DNA of 64,000 nucleotides, from the NCBI GenBank assembly GCA_021151605.1, contig JAGKWZ010000003.1, positions 13,247 to 77,246 of the forward strand, in the 5' to 3' direction. This document shows, piece by piece, positions 61,801-64,000 of the stretch. Under the pieces are notes generated by a model, which had not been told where the DNA came from, made no database searches, and saw nothing but the letters and a program-made list of their open reading frames with translations. Both the position numbers and the translations under genes were made by a program. Positions within the stretch are counted from its first letter, which is position 1, and every line of letters begins with the position of its first letter. The stretch is from Verrucomicrobiaceae bacterium. Lineage in GTDB: Bacteria > Verrucomicrobiota > Verrucomicrobiia > Verrucomicrobiales > Verrucomicrobiaceae.

Positions 61801-64000
61801 AGTCCGCAGTGCCAAAAAATGTCACGGTGAGTTTCAATCCGCGCCGCCCTCACGGGCGGCGGCAGCGCGGGCGCAAATGGAGCCAGGGCGGGGTCGTGTT
61901 TCAATCCGCGCCGCCCTCACGGGCGGCGGCGTGCAAGATCCACAATCCACCTTTGACCTGTCATGTTTCAATCCGCGCCGCCCTCACGGGCGGCGGCCCC
62001 TCGGCATTGACCTTGGCACGACGGAGGGCAGTTTCAATCCGCGCCGCCCTCACGGGCGGCGGCCGTCTATGCCAAGACGGCAGACGATGACTCCCCAGTT
62101 TCAATCCGCGCCGCCCTCACGGGCGGCGGCAGCGGGTGTTCAGGCTTTTATCAATGTCCCGGAGTTTCAATCCGCGCCGCCCTCACGGGCGGCGGCAAGC
62201 CTACATTCTCGCGAATGATCAGTACAAGGTGTTTCAATCCGCGCCGCCCTCACGGGCGGCGGCATGCTCAAGGAATGCCCGACCTGGGATCTTGGAAGTT
62301 TCAATCCGCGCCGCCCTCACGGGCGGCGGCCCTTCCAGCCAGGATATAGCTCTTCCCGCGCCAGTTTCAATCCGCGCCGCCCTCACGGGCGGCGGCTGCT
62401 GGCAAGGTGATGTTGGCTGTTCCATTGAATGTTTCAATCCGCGCCGCCCTCACGGGCGGCGGCCGGCCAGCACGGCCTTCACGGTGCGCTTTTTGGCGTT
62501 TCAATCCGCGCCGCCCTCACGGGCGGCGGCAATACTGGCACGTCATCGAAGCATGAACTCCGCTGTTTCAATCCGCGCCGCCCTCACGGGCGGCGGCTGG
62601 AGACTCCGGCATGGGCAAGACGAGCTGCGTGTTTCAATCCGCGCCGCCCTCACGGGCGGCGGCCGGCACGCCTTGGCCGCGAGTACAACGAGGCCATGTT
62701 TCAATCCGCGCCGCCCTCACGGGCGGCGGCCCGCCCACATGGAGGCCGCAAAACGTCTTTGGAAGTTTCAATCCGCGCCGCCCTCACGGGCGGCGGCTTG
62801 CCACCTCATTGCCGCAGATACTGCAGGCGTAGTTTCAATCCGCGCCGCCCTCACGGGCGGCGGCTCTTGTAGCGTTCAATGACACCCATGACCTTCACGT
62901 TTCAATCCGCGCCGCCCTCACGGGCGGCGGCACTTATTCATGAGGTAGTGTTTCACGAGGTGGATGTTTCAATCCGCGCCGCCCTCACGGGCGGCGGCTG
63001 GGCAGCTCTGGCACCTATCTCTACCGTTACCTGTTTCAATCCGCGCCGCCCTCACGGGCGGCGGCTGGGAAAAGGCGGGCATCATCCGCCTCGTGGATGT
63101 TTCAATCCGCGCCGCCCTCACGGGCGGCGGCGCCGCAGATCTGGCAAACGCTGACAGCTCAAACAGTTTCAATCCGCGCCGCCCTCACGGGCGGCGGCCA
63201 CGGGTCAATCAGGTGCTTTTCAGTGAGGATCTGTTTCAATCCGCGCCGCCCTCACGGGCGGCGGCTGAGACAAACTCAATCCTTGGAGTAATGAGCCCTG
63301 TTTCAATCCGCGCCGCCCTCACGGGCGGCGGCGGGGGAGGCTCCCAAGCTGACGTTTGGAGGCGAGGTTTCAATCCGCGCCGCCCTCACGGGCGGCGGCA
63401 GGGCGTCCAGCAAGTCCACGGCGCGGGTGCCAGGTTTCAATCCGCGCCGCCCTCACGGGCGGCGGCCCTTGTTAATCTGGCCGAGTCCCATCTCTCCGCT
63501 GTTTCAATCCGCGCCGCCCTCACGGGCGGCGGCCGGTCTGATGATCGAAGATGAAGACGTGCAGCGTGTTTCAATCCGCGCCGCCCTCACGGGCGGCGGC
63601 AGGCAGTGCCACGGCTGCCAATCAGCGGCTCGATGTTTCAATCCGCGCCGCCCTCACGGGCGGCGGCTGGGCCTCAGTGCAGGCCTCGCCACACGCACCA
63701 TGTTTCAATCCGCGCCGCCCTCACGGGCGGCGGCCCGAGATCGCCAGCCTGAGCGAGGTGATGACGAAGTTTCAATCCGCGCCGCCCTCACGGGCGGCGG
63801 CTAGATAAAGATGGTAGAAGGGGGGAGATGATTGGTTTCAATCCGCGCCGCCCTCACGGGCGGCGGCCCCCGGAGAGCCTGGCGAACTCGGCCCTCCCGG
63901 GGTTTCAATCCGCGCCGCCCTCACGGGCGGCGGCGCGCGATCACAGGCTTAGAGCAGGCGCTCGCAGGGTTTCAATCCGCGCCGCCCTCACGGGCGGCGG
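55874..64000 (-). CRISPR. CRISPR array, 122 repeats and 121 spacers, type I-C-like; continues past the right edge
   Basis: A 33-nt repeat starting GTTTCAATCC and ending CACGGGCGGCGGC (plus strand) recurs from 55874 to the window end, where copy 122 lacks one base. All copies I read after the first are identical. Copy 1 (55874-55906) has three changes in its first four bases, marking the old, leader-distal end. Repeat-start spacings are 67 bp (101 times), 66 bp (16) and 68 bp (4), hence spacers of 34, 33 and 35 nt. On the minus strand the repeat reads GCCGCCGCCCGTGAGGGCGG onward to GATTGAAAC, with a 7-bp stem GCCGCCC/GGGCGGC and tetraloop GTGA, and the GATTGAAAC end typical of type I-C crRNA 5' handles. 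Leader and cas genes are not in the window and are expected beyond 64 kb. No cas gene was seen within the window. Confidence 0.98.

Noticed and set aside
55827..64000. Dozens of long ORFs with repetitive Pro/Ala/Arg sequence across the right end
   Set aside because: They are translations of the CRISPR repeat and spacers; the peptide pattern cycles with the 67-bp unit and has no independent support.
1..64000. cas genes, anti-CRISPR, or a second array
   Set aside because: I looked for Cas1, Cas2, Cas3, Cas5, Cas7, Cas8 motifs and further repeats elsewhere in the window and found none; cas genes are presumed outside.
55874..64000. Duplicate or self-targeting spacers
   Set aside because: A few spacer pairs share short words such as GGAGGCGAGGAGG, but no complete duplicate was seen; a full alignment is needed and I do not claim any.

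Overview
The window looks like a chromosomal segment of a GC-rich member of the Verrucomicrobiota (PVC superphylum). This is an inference from gene content: a planctomycete/verrucomicrobial-type DUF1549/DUF1553 cytochrome protein, very large secreted proteins with ELW-type repeats, He-PIG-like modules and a verrucomicrobial-style C-terminal module, a Ser/Thr kinase fused to WD40-like repeats, few clear Shine-Dalgarno sites, and dispersed palindromic elements. No ribosomal RNA gene is present to confirm it.

Layout. 1-5.2 kb: 5' end of RNase III (rnc), tRNA-His, an IF-1 with a long disordered extension, an exonuclease-like protein, an EEP-family hydrolase and a lipoprotein, then a secreted Fn3 protein with a toxin-like C-terminus overlapping a small zinc-ribbon gene, and D-aminoacyl-tRNA deacylase. 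5.3-12.5 kb: a giant secreted protein, glycyl-tRNA synthetase, an unknown gene, a palindromic element and an IS630-type transposase wreck. 12.5-18 kb: glycolate oxidase operon glcDEF running into two truncated genes that meet tail to tail at a rearrangement scar near 16.34 kb, then a MOSC-GNAT fusion and an ABM monooxygenase. 18-24 kb: a kexin-like secreted subtilase and Tex. 24-38 kb: POT peptide transporter behind two operator-like dyads, MutT-type Nudix, FHA-cyclase protein, EamA transporter, argH, a second Nudix, tatC, prolyl oligopeptidase, DedA and several exported proteins. 38-55.6 kb: CII-like regulator, TauE/SafE permease, Ser/Thr kinase, PSD1 cytochrome protein, prephenate dehydratase, M20 amidohydrolase, an esterase-SMP30 fusion, a ceramidase-like protein and a VanX-like M15 dipeptidase.

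55.87-64.0 kb is one uninterrupted CRISPR array: 122 repeats of 33 nt and 121 spacers (101 of 34 nt, 16 of 33, 4 of 35). Only the first repeat is degenerate and the array runs off the right edge. The repeat read on the minus strand ends GATTGAAAC and carries a 7-bp stem, as in type I-C arrays, so transcription is inferred leftward from a leader and probably cas genes beyond 64 kb. The array lacks stops in most frames and gives long false ORFs with cycling FNPRRPHGRR, FQSAPPSRAAA and VSIRAALTGGG motifs; none is a gene.

The rest is mainly core metabolism plus an exported degradative repertoire (subtilase, prolyl oligopeptidase, M20 and M15 peptidases, esterase, ceramidase-like protein, peptide transporter), which fits a heterotroph living on proteins and polymers. 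The least ordinary items are the giant array, the candidate exported toxin/zinc-ribbon pair, the IF-1 extension, the MOSC-GNAT fusion and the several classes of palindromic element.
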